Source: CAIYRG01 sp965247505
GTDB taxonomy: Bacteria > Pseudomonadota > Alphaproteobacteria > Micropepsales > Micropepsaceae
Length of the DNA stretch: 64,000 nt
Assembly (NCBI GenBank): GCA_965247505.1
Contig: OZ252020.1
Span: 3,472,001-3,536,000 of the forward strand
Reading direction: 5' to 3'
A program made the translations under genes and the position numbers. How positions within the stretch are numbered: position 1 is the first letter of the stretch; every line of letters begins with the position of its first letter. The notes under the pieces are model-generated. The model ran no database searches. It had not been told where the DNA came from and saw only the letters and a list, made by a program, of their open reading frames with translations. This document shows, piece after piece, positions 43,723 to 53,573 of this stretch.

Positions 43723-45233
43723 GACGCGCCTCCACCCAACAAGCTCATATAACTGGCGGCGGCCGTGGTCGCCACGTTGGCCCGAGGCAGGTAGGGATAG
43801 ATATCCAGGTCGAGTTTGGGCGGGCGTCGCTCGATACGGCACAGCACAAGGTGTTTGACGGCGTCGTAGCCGATCGCACCCAGGCGCAGGGCGTCCTTCA
43901 CCGCGCCGTGAAGCACCTCGAGATCGAAGGTCTCCAGAAGCCGAAGGACCTGGACGTATTCTCGCTTGCCGGCCTTGCCCATGCGCGCCTCCAGGAGACG
44001 GCGCAGGGTTGGGAAGGCATCAGGCAGTTCCCATCCGGCTAGCGGCGCGGCCTGGTCCAGGGCACCGATCTTGTGCTCCAGCAAAGGCAGGTAGTGGATC
44101 GGATCGAAGACCATATCTTCCCGGTCGTAGGAACGGGGGTGTCGGGCAATGATCCCGGTGCCGCAACCGATAACCACCTCGTGGACATAGCCACGGATCC
44201 AGACTTCCTGATGGCCGTAGGCGACGGGCACGGAATAGTCATTCGTCCGGTAGCGCACCAGGGACAGCGAGTTGACCCGCGTGCCCTGCTTGTCGCACGC
44301 GTCGAACGGTGCCGGCAGTGGCCTCTTCAACGCTTCGCGGTCACGCACAAACCGTTCGCCGATGCTCTCGCGGTGGCCGCGCAGGACGTTGCCTTGCCGG
44401 TTGCGGCATTGCTCTTCCAGGTGGCCATTGAAGGCGTCCCAGCTCGCGAACCGGGGAAGCGGCGTCATGAAGTTCCGCCGGGCATAGCCGACCACCCCCT
44501 CCACATTGCCTTTGTCGTTACCCTTGCCGGGACGGCCGTAGCGGTCCTCGAAGAGGTAATGGGACTGCAGCCCGCTGAACGCCCGCGTTCGTTGCCGCGT
44601 GCCATCTGACAAGATGCGCGACACCAGACACTTGTCGTTGTCGTAAAGAATCGATTGGGGAACGCCGCCGAAAAAAACAAAGGCTCTGTTGTGCCCGTCC
44701 AGCCAGGCCTCCGTCGCCGCCGCCGGGTAGGCCGCAACGAAGCAGGCATCGCTGTGGGGAAGTGTCATGACGAAAAAATGCGCCCGATACTTGACGCCGG
44801 CGATGATCGCATCCGCCTCGCCAAAGTCCGCTTGAGCATGGCCCGGAGGATGTGACAACGGCACAAACATCTCACGCCGACGAAGGCGCCGTTCCCGAAC
44901 GTAATCCTTCACGATGGTCTCTTTGCCCGTGAAGCCATGTTCGTCGCGAAGGCGCTCGAATATACGCTTCGCCGTATAGTGCTGCTTACGGTGAACCGTT
45001 CGGTCCTCCTCCAGAATACGGTCGATGATATCCGTGAAGGGGGCCAGTTTCGGGCGTTTCGGTGGCTGGCGTCGCCGATATCCCGGCGGTTCCGAATGCC
45101 GCAGCATCTTCCTCACCGTCTCGCGCGCAATGCCAAACCGACTTGCCGCCTCTCGCTGGCTCAGACCATCAACATGGCAGGCCAGCCGAACGCGCAGATA
45201 TAGGTCCACGGTGTACATCCTCCCGCCTTCCAT
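43719..45233 (-). CDS. istA: IS21 IstA transposase
   Basis: A 504-residue transposase. An N-terminal helix-turn-helix (LSQREAASRFGIARETVRKML, in two helices at about 22-45) recognises the ends. The DDE core lies at about 130-270, with motifs HAQADFGEAD, LYDNDKC and KGNVEGVVGYARRN. A C-terminal beta-barrel-like region follows. Intact, so with IstB this is a candidate active element. Confidence 0.95.
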   Translation of the reverse strand: MEGGRMYTVDLYLRVRLACHVDGLSQREAASRFGIARETVRKMLRHSEPPGYRRRQPPKRPKLAPFTDIIDRILEEDRTVHRKQHYTAKRIFERLRDEHGFTGKETIVKDYVRERRLRRREMFVPLSHPPGHAQADFGEADAIIAGVKYRAHFFVMTLPHSDACFVAAYPAAATEAWLDGHNRAFVFFGGVPQSILYDNDKCLVSRILSDGTRQRTRAFSGLQSHYLFEDRYGRPGKGNDKGNVEGVVGYARRNFMTPLPRFASWDAFNGHLEEQCRNRQGNVLRGHRESIGERFVRDREALKRPLPAPFDACDKQGTRVNSLSLVRYRTNDYSVPVAYGHQEVWIRGYVHEVVIGCGTGIIARHPRSYDREDMVFDPIHYLPLLEHKIGALDQAAPLAGWELPDAFPTLRRLLEARMGKAGKREYVQVLRLLETFDLEVLHGAVKDALRLGAIGYDAVKHLVLCRIERRPPKLDLDIYPYLPRANVATTAAASYMSLLGGGAS

Positions 45234-45328
45234 CTCAAAAAAGATCGAAGGCTACAGGTGGCAGAGTTTTACTCCGCCCGCGGCTGGAAATCCCGCCGCT
45301 TCCGTGGACTAATTTGTCACCGCCGTTC

Positions 45329-45898
45329 TCACCTATTGTAAATTATAGATATTCTGTTTTTGACCGAGCTCGCGGCAGGCTCCTTTTCCCATTCCTCCTG
45401 ACACCACTGGAGCATTTGCTCGATCAGTGCGGCCTGCGTCTCCGGTAGCCCATCTGGAGTCTGGGCAATGCGAATAATCTCGATCGTGAAGGCATCCCAG
45501 TCGTATTCTCGAGGACGACCTCCTTTTGACTTATCTAGGCCCGAGTCTTCTCGAAGAAGAGCTGGCTGTTTCGTCTTTTCAGCCGCTGTTTCGCTCAGTA
45601 GGGTGTCAAACAGAAACGCTGGGCGCTGGCCATTCTGGACCGCGTATGCACGAAGATCTTCGCGTTTAACTCGAGACCAATTGAAGATGCCCTTGGAAAG
45701 GTGTGGATTGTCCGAGGAATCAGCCTGAAGTTCGCCCCTTTTGATTGCCCCTCCTAGAGCCCGCACGATGGCTTGAGGGGCCGGGTTCTTCCCGGGAAAT
45801 GGGTAATATGGTACGGAGCGGGGCTCCTCGCCGACCCACAAACAAGCCGCTTCCTCAACTCTAAACTCTTCGACAAGCGCCCAGTGGGAGAAATCCAT
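45329..45898 (-). CDS. Hypothetical protein beside integrase, C-terminus set by IS21
   Basis: 189 residues, no signal peptide. The C-terminal region GRPREYDWDAFTIEIIRIAQTPDGLPETQAALIEQ, read as two blocks, is common to small uncharacterised proteins near phage-type integrases in alphaproteobacteria and may be a DNA-binding domain. The last native codon is at 45332. The stop TGA (45329-45331) is formed by the first three bases of the IS21 terminus, so the protein may have lost a few or many residues. It probably belongs to the same integrated element as the integrase at 46173. Confidence 0.55.
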   Translation of the reverse strand: MDFSHWALVEEFRVEEAACLWVGEEPRSVPYYPFPGKNPAPQAIVRALGGAIKRGELQADSSDNPHLSKGIFNWSRVKREDLRAYAVQNGQRPAFLFDTLLSETAAEKTKQPALLREDSGLDKSKGGRPREYDWDAFTIEIIRIAQTPDGLPETQAALIEQMLQWCQEEWEKEPAASSVKNRISIIYNR

Positions 45899-45999
45899 AC
45901 GCAGTTTCCGTTTGAAAGAATTTTTTGGGAAATCAGGATACCAAAAAGGACGGGTGAGTTAATCCGGGATCCGGGATCAACGTCAATCGAGAATCGCGC

Positions 46000-46145
46000 C
46001 GGCAAGGCGCTCCGATCCGAAGGCCTAAGTCCACTCGTCGAACGGTAAGTTCGAAGTATTGTTGATCGCGCCGCGCTCGTATCGCTGGGAAATGATTTCG
46101 AAGAGCATTTCGGGCCCGGCCTTCGAGAGCGGCACGAAGCCCAAT
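46000..46145 (-). pseudogene. istB: IstB relic (third IS21-type element)
   Basis: About 48 codons matching the IstB segment ELGFVPLSKAGPEMLFE to NLPFDEW, with an in-frame stop. It is more diverged than the other istB copies. Confidence 0.75.
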
Positions 46146-46172
46146 TCTCGACTGGGCCATTCCCTATGATTT

Positions 46173-47417
46173 TCAACGCTTTAGGGCTTGATTAATTGGA
46201 ACAATTTGGGCGGTTTTGCTTGTTCGATCACAGTACGTGGCCCACTCGGCCATTAGCCTCTTGCGCTTGTCGAATAGATCTCCCCTGCGATAGGCCGCTT
46301 CTACCTTGTCGCCAATGGTATGGGCTAAGGCCATCTCAGCCACTTCGCGGGGCAGGTTGGTTTGCTCCGCCGCCCAGTCCCGGAACGTGGAGCGGAAACC
46401 GTGTGCTGTAAGATCTTGGAGATCCATACGTTTGAGCAAGGCTAACATGGCATTGCTGGAAAGCGGTTTTCCGACCTTGCCACCCTGAAATACATAATCC
46501 CCGCCCTTCACCTTGTGCATTTCCTTGGCGATTTTCAGCGCTTCTGATGAAAGCGGCACCCGGTGTTCTTTGCCGCCTTTGATACGCTCTGCGGGGATGG
46601 TCCAGGTTTTGCCTTCAAAGTCGATCTCATCCCAGGTGGCCCCGTTGGTCTCGCTGGTACGGGAGGCCGTGAGAATCAGCCATTCCAGGGCCCAGGCCGC
46701 AAAGCCTTCCTGCTCTCGCAGTTTCTTCATGAAAGCCCCAATATCCGTGTAAGGCAGGGCTTTATGATGCTTTACCTTTTTCACCTTGCTCCGGGCCGGA
46801 AGCAGCTTGTCCAAGTGACCACGCCACCGGCCGGGGTTTTCTCCCACCCGGAACCCACGGGCCGTAGCCCAGTCCAGGATGGCCTCGATGCGGCCCCGAA
46901 CCCGTGAAGCGGTTTCTGTCTTTTCCGTCCAGATCGGTTCCAGAACCTTCATCACCAAAGCCGTATCGATAGAAGACACCGGCAAATTACCAAAGACGGG
47001 GTAGGCAAAGGTTTCCAGGGTCGATGTCCATTGGCCCGCATGCTTCGCATTGCGCCACCCAGCCTTGTGGGCCGAGATGTACTTCTCAGCACAATCTTTG
47101 AAAACCATGGTGGAGGCAGATTCCAGGGCCTGGGCCTGTTTCCGGGCTCTCTTGGCCTCTATGGGGTCCACACCTTCCAGAATGAGCTTCCTGGCCTCTC
47201 GGGCCTTGTCACGTGCTTCTACCAGGGTCACCGTATGAACTGCTCCGAGGCCCATATCCCGAGGCGTTTTGCGTCCATTCATGCGATACCGGAAGATCCA
47301 GGATTTGGTGCCTGCAGCCGAAATTTGGAGGTACAGGCCCCCTCCATCGGCATAGAGCCCCTTCTCCTTAGTCCGGGTGACCGTTAAAGCCTTTAGGCGT
47401 CCAATTTGACTTGCCAT
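46173..47417 (-). CDS. P4-type tyrosine integrase
   Basis: A 414-residue site-specific recombinase with three parts: an Arm DNA-binding domain (DUF4102, about residues 8-95, GLYADGGGLYLQIS), a core SAM-like domain (about 105-200) and a catalytic domain (about 215-390). The catalytic residues are visible: Arg in TASRTSE, the H-x2-R block in AHGFRSTFRDW, His in LAHTIGD and the nucleophile Tyr in AAYRRGD. Such enzymes integrate genomic islands at tRNA genes or other att sites. No tRNA gene is in the window and I could not identify an att repeat. The likely island is now mostly replaced by IS elements. Confidence 0.94.
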   Translation of the reverse strand: MASQIGRLKALTVTRTKEKGLYADGGGLYLQISAAGTKSWIFRYRMNGRKTPRDMGLGAVHTVTLVEARDKAREARKLILEGVDPIEAKRARKQAQALESASTMVFKDCAEKYISAHKAGWRNAKHAGQWTSTLETFAYPVFGNLPVSSIDTALVMKVLEPIWTEKTETASRVRGRIEAILDWATARGFRVGENPGRWRGHLDKLLPARSKVKKVKHHKALPYTDIGAFMKKLREQEGFAAWALEWLILTASRTSETNGATWDEIDFEGKTWTIPAERIKGGKEHRVPLSSEALKIAKEMHKVKGGDYVFQGGKVGKPLSSNAMLALLKRMDLQDLTAHGFRSTFRDWAAEQTNLPREVAEMALAHTIGDKVEAAYRRGDLFDKRKRLMAEWATYCDRTSKTAQIVPINQALKR

Positions 47418-47569
47418 TTCCCATCTCCATATCCATCTCTAAAATTGAGATTGTGACGGACTATGGCGGACACTACAAGACAGAGAGGGAAATGAATACA
47501 ACGAAAACACAACTTTTGTGGAATGGGTAGAGATAGTAAGAAACGTCAGAAACCATTGCTTTGGCGGAT

Positions 47570-47654
47570 GCCCTGGCCGATTGGCAGCAACTTGCAACCT
47601 GATGGCTCTCAATTATAGGTTCACTAGGTCTGGTTCAGTTAGTCTGACAATGCC
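47570..47654 (+). mobile_element. IS6-type A, 3' end fragment
   Basis: The last eleven codons of a type A transposase (ALADWQQLAT) and the right terminus ending GTCTGACAATGCC. It belongs to the subtype with CTCAATTATAGGTTCACTAG. The flanking 47418-47569 and 47655-47791 hold no genes. Confidence 0.85.
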
Positions 47655-47791
47655 CTTCCGAGGGGTCTAAATGCGCTAACTTTTCTTAACAAACCTGGAC
47701 CACTTTCAGGGTGTCACTCCAGCTGGAGCATCGGCGTCGAACAGGTTGCTCTGGGCGAGCGCGAGGTCAGATTGCCCAGGTCCGCCGATGC

Positions 47792-49055
47792 TCAGGTTTT
47801 TACCTTCGGGATGTCTTCCCACCTGGTTGTGTAGCAAGGCGAGCGGAACGCACTGCTGGATTGCCAGGAGCCCGCCTGCGCCGCAGGACCGAACTGGATC
47901 GATCGCGGCCCAAACCTGTCGTTGATGGCGTCGAACGCCTCGCTCAGTCTGTCGTCCCTTGGATCGTGAGTATCGAATAGCGAGACCTGCGCCTGACCAG
48001 CCTCGACGAGGTCGAGCAGCATCACGCCGGCGCGCTTGTATGCTAGTCCCTCGCGGTAGATGTGCTTCAGAGCGGTCAATGCGGCTCGCACTACATGCTT
48101 CGTGTTGTTGCTCGCGGGCGACAGTGCCTCCGAGTGGGAGGGAGCATGGTACGGGCCTTTGCCGAAACGGTTGGTCTCAATGAACACGCTCACCGAGGAG
48201 GCGATAAGGTTTACCTCGCGAATGGAACGCGCCGCATCGGTCGCAAACATGGTGATGGCATTTGCCAACTCATCGTAGGCGCGCACTTCGGTGCCGAAGG
48301 ACCGAGAGACCATTGTCGTCTGTTTGGGCTGAGGCATCTCGTCGAAGCCGATGCAGTCAACACCGCGCAATTCCCGCACCGTCTTCAGCCCACCAACACC
48401 CATCTCCTTGCGGATCCACGCATCGGGACGGCGCGCGAGATCAAGGGCTGTCATGACGCCGTTGCGTTTGAGTTTTTTGGCGTACTGTCTTCCGATCCCC
48501 CAGACATCGCCGACTTCAGTTGACGCCAGCGCTCTGTCGCGCCAGCGCGCGCCGGTGAGATCGAGGACGCCGTCCGTCTTGGCGGAGGTCTTCGCGAGAT
48601 GGTTGGCGATCTTGGCAAGGGTCTTGGTCTCGGCGATGCCTATGCTCACCGGCAGCCCGGTCCATTGCCGCGCGGTATGTTTCAGCCGCCGGCAGAATGC
48701 AGTGAGGTCTTCCGGTATTCCCGTGAGATCGAGAAAGCATTCGTCGATCGAGTATTTCTCTACCCCTGGAACCAATTCCCCGAAGACCTGCATCACCCGG
48801 TTGCTCATGTCGGTATAGAACTGGAGGTTGCCGCTGATGACCGCAATCCGGTGCTGCTCGATGAGGTCTTTCGCTTGGAACGCCGGCTGGGCCATCTTGA
48901 CGCCGAGCGCCTTGGCCTCGTCGCTGCGCGCGATGACGCAGCCGTCGTTTGACGACAGAACCACGGCGGGGCGGCCTTCGAGCGCCGGGCCGAAGACGCG
49001 CTCACAGGAGACGAAGAAGTCGGTTATTACAATCGGCCAGCCCGTACACGCTCAT
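47792..49055 (-). pseudogene. umuC: UmuC-type Y-family DNA polymerase subunit, frameshifted
   Basis: Reading from ATG 49055 gives MSVYGLADCNN and then stops, because of extra bases at about 49020-49025. The remaining 390 codons from 48964 are continuous and carry the Y-family palm motifs (SNDGCVIARSDEAKALG, YSIDECFLDLTG, IGIAETKTLAKIANHLAK), the finger and little-finger regions and the DUF4113 end (YTTRWEDIPKVK). One small repair would restore a complete UmuC. Lesion bypass with UmuD is the expected function, but the frameshift and loss of umuD suggest it is dead. Confidence 0.85.
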
Positions 49056-49141
49056 GGCAGGCTCCGGACCACCCCGGCGGCGACGACACCCCAGACATGG
49101 GCATCCTCGCCATGGAGAGCGGTGAAGGGACGGGCCGTAAG
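49052..49141 (-). pseudogene. umuD: UmuD C-terminal fragment
   Basis: 29 codons (LTARPFTALHGEDAHVWGVV end of UmuD) with a stop TGA overlapping the umuC start as ATGA. The rest, including the Ser-Lys protease dyad, was removed when IS3-type 1 copy G inserted at 49142. Confidence 0.8.
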
Positions 49142-49214
49142 TGTCCGTCATCAAAACAAATGGGACTGTTGAGCGTGTTTCATAAGGGAGGATCTGGCTC
49201 ATCTTTGTTTGATG

Positions 49215-50195
49215 TTAAGCCGCTTGGCGTTGATGGTTCAAGCGGCGGTTTTGGGTGGTCAGTTTTTTGATCCTTTTTCTCTTTTCGATGATGGCGGTGT
49301 GGCGTCCAAAGTAGGCGTCGGCTGGAGTTACGTTGCCGATGCTCTCGTGGTAGCGTTGGTTGTTGTAGTGATCGACGAAGGCGCTGATCTGGTTTTCGAG
49401 ATCGCCGGGTAGATAATAATTTTCAAGCAGGATCCGGTTCTTCAGCGTTTGATGCCAGCGCTCGATCTTGCCCTGGGTTTGCGGGTGATACGGTGCGCCC
49501 CGAACGTGATCCATACCGTGGTCCTCGAGCCATTCAGCCAGATCGCCGGAGATATAGGACGAGCCGTTGTCGCTGAGCAGCCTCGGCTTGTGGACGACAT
49601 TGGCGCGATTGCAGCCTGAGGCTTCTAGCGCCAACTTCAGTGTTGCCGTCACATCGTCCGCCGTCATGTTGGTGCAGAGCTTCCAAGCAATTATGTAGCG
49701 GGAATAGTCGTCCAGGATGGTCGACAGGTAAAACCAGCCCCAGCCGATGACCTTGAGATAGGTGAAGTCGGTCTGCCACAGCTGGTTCGGCGCCGTGGTC
49801 TTGTCGCGGAACTCATCGGCTGCCTTGATGACCACGAAAGCGGGGCTGGTGATCAGGCCGTGGGCCTTGAGAAGCCGGTAAACCGAGGCTTCCGAGACAA
49901 AGTAGCCCCTGGTGTCCGTAAACCTGACGGCCAGTTCCCGGGGCGACAGTTGCGTCTCCTCCAGGGCAAGATCGATGATCTGCCCCCGGACATCATCCGG
50001 GATCCGGTTCCACACCCGGCCCGGGCTGCTGTTGCGATCCTCAAGACCGGCGTCGCCAAAGGCCAGAAAGCGATCGTACCAGCGATAAAAGGTGGTCTTC
50101 GGAATGCCCAGCTTGTCCAAAGTGGACCCGACGCCCAGGTGGGACTGCTCGACCAGGCGGATGATCTCCAGCTTCTCGGATGCGGGATACCTCAT
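49215..50195 (-). CDS. IS3-type 1 OrfB transposase, copy G
   Basis: Intact 326-residue majority-type transposase (Val61, Val201). Confidence 0.95.
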   Translation of the reverse strand: MRYPASEKLEIIRLVEQSHLGVGSTLDKLGIPKTTFYRWYDRFLAFGDAGLEDRNSSPGRVWNRIPDDVRGQIIDLALEETQLSPRELAVRFTDTRGYFVSEASVYRLLKAHGLITSPAFVVIKAADEFRDKTTAPNQLWQTDFTYLKVIGWGWFYLSTILDDYSRYIIAWKLCTNMTADDVTATLKLALEASGCNRANVVHKPRLLSDNGSSYISGDLAEWLEDHGMDHVRGAPYHPQTQGKIERWHQTLKNRILLENYYLPGDLENQISAFVDHYNNQRYHESIGNVTPADAYFGRHTAIIEKRKRIKKLTTQNRRLNHQRQAA

Positions 50196-50566
50196 TCCTC
50201 GCCTCCCCCATGCCCGATCATATTTTTTTTGAGAAGACGGTTCTCCAGCGAAAGTTCGGCGACCAACTCCTTCAAGTCGCGCATCTCCTGGCGCAGGCCT
50301 TTAACCTCGCCCGAGGTCGCTTGGCGCCCGGTGTCGCCGGCGAGCCGCTTCTTGCCCGCTTCCAAAAACTCTTTCGACCAGCTGTAATACAGACCCTCGG
50401 CGATGCCCTCGCGGCGGCACAAGGCGGCGATGCTCTCCTCGCCGCGCAGGCCCGACACCACGATCCGGATCTTCTCCTCAGCCGTATACTGCTTGCGTGT
50501 CTTGCGCCGAATATCCCGAACCGTTCTCTCCGCCGGGTCGTTCTTGCTCATTGATTTCTGGCTCAT
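50192..50566 (-). CDS. IS3-type 1 OrfA, copy G
   Basis: Intact 124-residue OrfA; Ser instead of Arg at residue 2. Confidence 0.92.
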   Translation of the reverse strand: MSQKSMSKNDPAERTVRDIRRKTRKQYTAEEKIRIVVSGLRGEESIAALCRREGIAEGLYYSWSKEFLEAGKKRLAGDTGRQATSGEVKGLRQEMRDLKELVAELSLENRLLKKNMIGHGGGEE

Positions 50567-50659
50567 CTTCGTTCCCTTCGGTCACTACGATGAGCCAGAA
50601 ATCCTCCGTTATGCAATTACCTCAATTCGTCCCAAAGGCGCTGACGTCAGACAACTGAA

Positions 50660-50693
50660 CCGATCGACATCGAACCTGCGCGCCGAACGACAG
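50660..50693 (+). repeat. 34-bp sequence shared with 34186-34219
   Basis: It differs at one base from its partner upstream of the prolyl oligopeptidase gene. Here it lies 165 bp upstream of dacF and just after the end of IS3 copy G. Confidence 0.7.
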
Positions 50694-50857
50694 ATCAGGA
50701 AGACGATATCCGCCCCCACGTCACAGACAACGCGCGCCGGAAAAACGCCAAAGCGCACATGCCTCCTAATAAGTTTCCGATTCTTTAGTGCTTGATGCAT
50801 CGTCGACAATTTGGTCTGGTTTCAATAGTGCTTCGATTTCGAGCCTGCGGGGGTTTC

Positions 50858-52297
50858 ATGAGACGTAAAGCAATCCATGCGATTGGCGTGCTCGTTGCAG
50901 CGATACTGGCTCTCGGCATTGCCGCGCAGGCTGAGGCGGCGCGCGTACCCGCTTTAGGGCGTGACGCGGCAATTATCGTGGACGGCGTGAGCGGGCGCGT
51001 GCTTTACGAACGTAACGCCTACGAGATTAGATACCCTGCATCCCTGACGAAGATGATGACGCTTTATCTGCTCTTTGAGTCCTTCGAGAGCGGCACACTT
51101 CGTTTTGACTCGCAACTCCCAACTTCGTCATTTGCGGCTTCGCAGCGGCCGACGAAATTAAATTTGAAGCGGGGCGAAACCATTGACGCCAAGACAGCCA
51201 TGGAAGCCATCATCGTTCGCTCCGCTAATGATGTGGCGGTTGTTGTCGCGGAAGCAATTGGTGGCACTGAATCGGGCTTCGCCCGCCTAATGACGCAGAA
51301 GGCTGGCGAATTTGGGATGCTAAACACGCATTTTGCGAATGCATCTGGGCTGCCCCATACGCAGCAAATATCCACCGCCAATGACATGGCACTTCTTGGA
51401 CGCCGGCTTGCCTACGATTTCCCGGAATACTACAAATTTCTGGCGCTTACTGAATTTCAATTTAAAGGACGGCGCTACACAGGGCACAATAATCTGCTCG
51501 GCGCTTTCGAAGGCGCCGACGGGATCAAGACCGGATATACGCGAACCTCCGGATTCAATCTTGTGACTTCCGCTGTTCGTGGAAACAAGCATCTTGTCGG
51601 CGTTGTTATGGGCGGGCGCACTGCGGCTAGCCGCGATGCCGAGATGATTCGCATTCTTTCTACAGCGTTTGAGGAAGTCGAAAAATTTCCGCTGCTCATC
51701 GCGCACGCTAACGTGCCATGGAAAGACGGTGATGGACCTAAGATAGTGCCGTCTTGGGACGCCGCCGCGCCGCCATATAGAAGCGCGATTGTCCCTCAGG
51801 AAAAACCGGCACCCATATCGGCAAACGCCGCGGTGCCGTTTGCCGATGGAGATTTAATCGCCTCTCTCATTGCCAGCCTATCGTCTTTGGGCGAGGCGAG
51901 TTCGGACGAAAACGCTAACGCGCCACAAGCATCGGGGCAGTTCACCGCAATGCTGCCGACACCCAAACCAAACGCCATTGATACGCCCTTAACCACAGAA
52001 CTCGCGCAAGGCGACACGGCTTCGGGCTCATCTGATGGCCGAAGCTGGTACGTACAGATAGGCGCTTTCGCAAACGAAGCCGCGGCCACGTTGCAGCTCC
52101 AAATCTATGCAGAACATTCGGCAGATATCTTAGGACAAGCCGAACATCTCATTGTGCCTTATGCCGGAGATGGGGGAAGCACCTTCTATCGTACACGCTT
52201 CGGGCCCTTTGAAGAAAGTGTGGCGCGTGCCGTGTGCCAACGCATGATAGCCCGAGGCAATACTTGTTTTGTTTCGCAACAAGGTCAGGACACCTGA
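50858..52297 (+). CDS. D-alanyl-D-alanine carboxypeptidase (S11, DacF-like) with SPOR domain
   Basis: A 479-residue peptidoglycan enzyme. The signal peptide covers residues 1-28. The S11 peptidase domain (about 30-260) has S62-L-T-K65, S122-A-N124 and K224-T-G226, the full set of penicillin-binding active-site motifs. A low-complexity linker follows, then a SPOR peptidoglycan-binding domain at about 400-475 (SWYVQIGAFANEAAA and FYRTRFGPFEE). It removes the terminal D-Ala from muropeptides in the periplasm, and SPOR should bring it to the division site. The start at 50858 follows a GGGGG run; an in-frame start at 50792 lacks a signal peptide at the right place. Intact. Confidence 0.93.
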   Translation: MRRKAIHAIGVLVAAILALGIAAQAEAARVPALGRDAAIIVDGVSGRVLYERNAYEIRYPASLTKMMTLYLLFESFESGTLRFDSQLPTSSFAASQRPTKLNLKRGETIDAKTAMEAIIVRSANDVAVVVAEAIGGTESGFARLMTQKAGEFGMLNTHFANASGLPHTQQISTANDMALLGRRLAYDFPEYYKFLALTEFQFKGRRYTGHNNLLGAFEGADGIKTGYTRTSGFNLVTSAVRGNKHLVGVVMGGRTAASRDAEMIRILSTAFEEVEKFPLLIAHANVPWKDGDGPKIVPSWDAAAPPYRSAIVPQEKPAPISANAAVPFADGDLIASLIASLSSLGEASSDENANAPQASGQFTAMLPTPKPNAIDTPLTTELAQGDTASGSSDGRSWYVQIGAFANEAAATLQLQIYAEHSADILGQAEHLIVPYAGDGGSTFYRTRFGPFEESVARAVCQRMIARGNTCFVSQQGQDT

Positions 52298-52379
52298 GCC
52301 ATTCGTTGGATTCTCGCTGGCCGCCAGTCGGAAGTTTGGGCAAATTACTTACCCAGCAATGTCTCCTTGGCGTCATTTA

Positions 52380-52542
52380 GGCATTGTCAGATTAAATCTT
52401 CTTGGTCGTCTCTCCCTGTCCCCTATTGGGGATTTCAAGGCGCAAATACTCGTTTTGTCTGGCTTAGACCGGACAAGCACAGGCGACGAAGATGGCTCAA
52501 CAACGAGAAAATTCTAACATACGATTTTAGTCTGACAATGCC
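52380..52542 (-). mobile_element. MITE B, complete copy 2 (163 bp)
   Basis: Reverse complement of the 30783-30945 type along its whole length, with both termini (GGCATTGTCAGATTAAAT and GGCATTGTCAGACTAAA). The 8-base flanks do not match (GTCATTTA and CCCGGTTG). Confidence 0.78.
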
Positions 52543-52673
52543 CCCGGTTGGTGCGGTAGGGACGAAAGACAACATAGGGGCAAAAGGTCAGAGAGACGGG
52601 GTCGGAAAAACCAGCATTGCGCGCAGGGCTGTCATGCATACCGCTGAAGCGATTTGGATCCGATCCACGAACA

Positions 52674-53478
52674 GGCATTGTTAGACTAAATGGGCTGGAC
52701 CTGCAGAACCTTCAATTGAGGACCTTTATGCTGCAAGTTGCCGCCATTCGGCCAGGGCGGCGGCTCGGGCTTGTTTGAAAATATCGCGGCGGTTGAGATG
52801 GCGTTGGTGGTTGAAGTGGTTATGGATCGAAGCATGGACGGAGGCGAATTTCTGCAGAGTTCTTACCTCCCTGAATTTGGCCATTGCGCGTTCCCGTCGC
52901 CGGAAGGGTTGATGTGAGTTTTCCGCGCGGTTGTTCAACCAACGCTTGATCTCTTGGCGGCCCTCGTTGCCGATCACCTTCATCGCAGCCCGGTATGACC
53001 GTAGCCTGTCCGTGATGATCGAAGCCGGCCGGCCATAACGCTTCATAGCTCGCCTCAGAAACCTAAGCGCGGCTTCACGATCCCGCCGTTTCGTGGCCAA
53101 AACCTCAAGCACTTCGCCTTCATGGTCAACGGCACGCCATAGATAACATGTCTCGCCGTTGATCCGGACGAACACCTCATCAAGATGCCAGGGCCACAGT
53201 GAATAGGATCCATGACGAATGCGGCGTTTTCGGATCTCGGCGGCAAACAACGGGCCAAAGCGGTTCCACCAATATCGTATCGTTTCCTAACTGACATCAA
53301 TGCCCCGTTCGTTGAGAAGATCCTCGACCTGCCTGAGGGAGAGCGGAAACCTCACATACAGCATCACTGCGCTGCGGATTACCTCGGGCGAGCTATTGAA
53401 ATAACGGAAGGGATTGTGCATCGCCGGAGGCTAGGAGACCTTCCTTCCCGGCTCAAGCCGATTTAGTCTGACAATGCC
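52674..53478 (-). mobile_element. IS6-type A, complete copy (805 bp, disabled)
   Basis: Both termini present. It lies in direct repeat with the fragment at 53574, with 95 bp of IS21 sequence trapped between the two. Confidence 0.93.
52726..53421 (-). pseudogene. IS6-type A transposase with nonsense codon
   Basis: Full-length frame from 53421 to 52726. The codon for Tyr45 (TAC in related copies) is TAG at 53287-53289. Downstream residues include all DDE positions. The 5' sequence is of the NERGIDVS subtype. Confidence 0.9.
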
Positions 53479-53573
53479 TTATCGACGAGTCTGTCTTGCG
53501 TGCCATGTTGATGGGCTGAGCCAGCGAGAGGCGGCCCGTAGGTTTGGTATTTCCCGAGATACTGTGAAGAAAA
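53479..53573 (+). pseudogene. istA: IstA N-terminal fragment trapped between IS6 copies
   Basis: About 31 codons (RVCLACHVDGLSQREAARRF, ISRDTVKK) matching residues 10-40 of the IstA at 43719, but not identical. Neither end of the IS21 remains. Confidence 0.78.

Larger units (their letters stand above)
42752..45331 (-). mobile_element. IS21-family element (complete, 2580 bp)
   Basis: Inverted termini begin TGTCAACGGCGG (42752) and TGAGAACGGCGG (minus strand from 45331), each followed by AAATTAGTCCAC. It carries istA and istB in an overlapping pair. No target duplication is seen: the flanks are IS3 copy F and a truncated hypothetical gene. Confidence 0.92.
49142..50653 (-). mobile_element. IS3-type 1, copy G (complete, 1512 bp)
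   Basis: Both termini intact. The flanks (umuD on one side, unrelated intergenic sequence on the other) show no target duplication. Confidence 0.95.
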
